14,517 nucleotides of DNA from an uncultured Christensenella sp. (GTDB lineage Bacteria > Bacillota > Clostridia > Christensenellales > UBA1242). The stretch lies in NCBI GenBank assembly GCA_905207515.1, contig CAJLLK010000024.1, positions 1-14,517 of the forward strand, written 5' to 3'. Below the pieces are notes generated by a model, which was not told the DNA's origin, searched no databases, and saw nothing but the letters and a program-made list of their open reading frames with translations. Below, piece after piece: positions 14,421 to 14,517 of the stretch. How positions within the stretch are numbered: position 1 is the first letter of the stretch; every line of letters begins with the position of its first letter. The translations under genes were made by a program, and so were the position numbers.

Positions 14421-14450
14421 TTGACATGTAGAAAATTCTATAGTTATAAT
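14421..14450 (+). promoter_or_regulatory. consensus promoter of the SLOG-like gene
   Basis: A perfect TTGACA (14421-14426) and perfect TATAAT (14445-14450) are spaced 18 bp apart. The predicted start of transcription, about seven bases after the -10, falls on the ATG at 14457, predicting a leaderless mRNA. Operator 2 occupies the spacer, so repressor and RNA polymerase cannot both bind. Confidence 0.85.
14428..14441. promoter_or_regulatory. operator 2 in the promoter spacer
   Basis: GTAGAAAATTCTAT shares 13 consecutive bases with operator 3 and keeps the TAGAA/TTCTA dyad of operator 1. Its centre is 29 bp from operator 1 and 36 bp from operator 3. It sits between the -35 and -10 boxes. Confidence 0.7.
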
Positions 14451-14456
14451 TAATCT

Positions 14457-14517
14457 ATGATATATAGAAAATTCTATACATGTTGTTTTACTGGACATAG
14501 ACCTAAAGGGTTGCCAT
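14457..14517 (+). CDS. DUF1273/SLOG-family protein, N-terminal 20 codons only (cut by window edge)
   Basis: The visible protein starts MIYRKFYT and continues CCFTGHRPKGLP. The (T)CCFTGHRP motif near the N-terminus is typical of DUF1273 proteins of the SLOG superfamily (relatives of YpsA), Rossmann-like proteins predicted to bind nucleotide-derived ligands; their exact biochemical role is mostly unknown. The start is fixed: an in-frame TAA lies at 14451-14453 and no other in-frame ATG, GTG or TTG precedes the motif. No ribosome binding site is present and the promoter predicts transcription from the ATG itself, so the mRNA is probably leaderless. Operator 3 lies within codons 3-8. The gene continues beyond the right edge; family assignment rests on this short motif alone. 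Confidence 0.65.
   Translation, partial: MIYRKFYTCCFTGHRPKGLP
14463..14478. promoter_or_regulatory. operator 3 inside the SLOG-like coding region
   Basis: TATAGAAAATTCTATA is a 16-bp dyad with a single central mismatch pair. It lies about +7 to +22 relative to the predicted transcription start and within codons 3-8 of the gene, so a bound repressor would block early elongation or promoter clearance. Confidence 0.7.

Overview
The window is low-GC bacterial DNA read with the standard bacterial code. Its character suggests an uncultured gut-type Bacillota (Clostridia-like) genome: AT-rich spacers, AAAGGA-type ribosome binding sites, TTGACA/TATAAT promoters, short A-tract/T-tract terminators and a lysine-rich lipoprotein signal peptide. 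That assignment is inference; no rRNA or species-level marker is present.

Layout. Positions 88-11364 hold a single uninterrupted gene for a 3758-residue lipoprotein. It has an N-terminal lipobox, one BIG2-like Ig domain, a very long array of degenerate FN3/Ig-like modules of roughly 90-120 residues, and a C-terminal GLUG-type beta-helix segment. Positions 11390-12229 encode a 279-residue unrecognised protein with a signal peptide and a C-terminal membrane anchor. Its GTG start lies in the loop of a perfect 18-bp inverted repeat that also looks like the terminator of the giant gene. Positions 12306-14138 encode the ribosome-associated GTPase TypA/BipA, with its own promoter and a strong, probably bidirectional terminator at 14138-14166. 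These three genes are on the plus strand.

The right edge (14171-14517) changes character. A small XRE-family repressor gene on the minus strand diverges from a plus-strand gene cut by the window edge. The visible 20 codons of that gene carry the CCFTGHRP signature that begins many DUF1273/SLOG-family proteins. Between and inside the two genes lie four related sites built on ATAGAAA/TTTCTAT. One is a perfect 22-bp palindrome, one sits in the spacer of a consensus promoter, and one lies inside the first codons of the SLOG-like gene, which appears to be expressed from a leaderless mRNA.

How they work together. The giant lipoprotein and the membrane protein probably form an envelope or surface locus, with expression coupled or attenuated at the junction hairpin. 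TypA is a housekeeping gene that happens to be adjacent. The XRE/SLOG pair looks like the start of a small autoregulated accessory module. No tRNA, rRNA, CRISPR array, transposase or integrase was seen. All spacers are short (under 90 bases), so no gene-free stretch over 300 bases exists.
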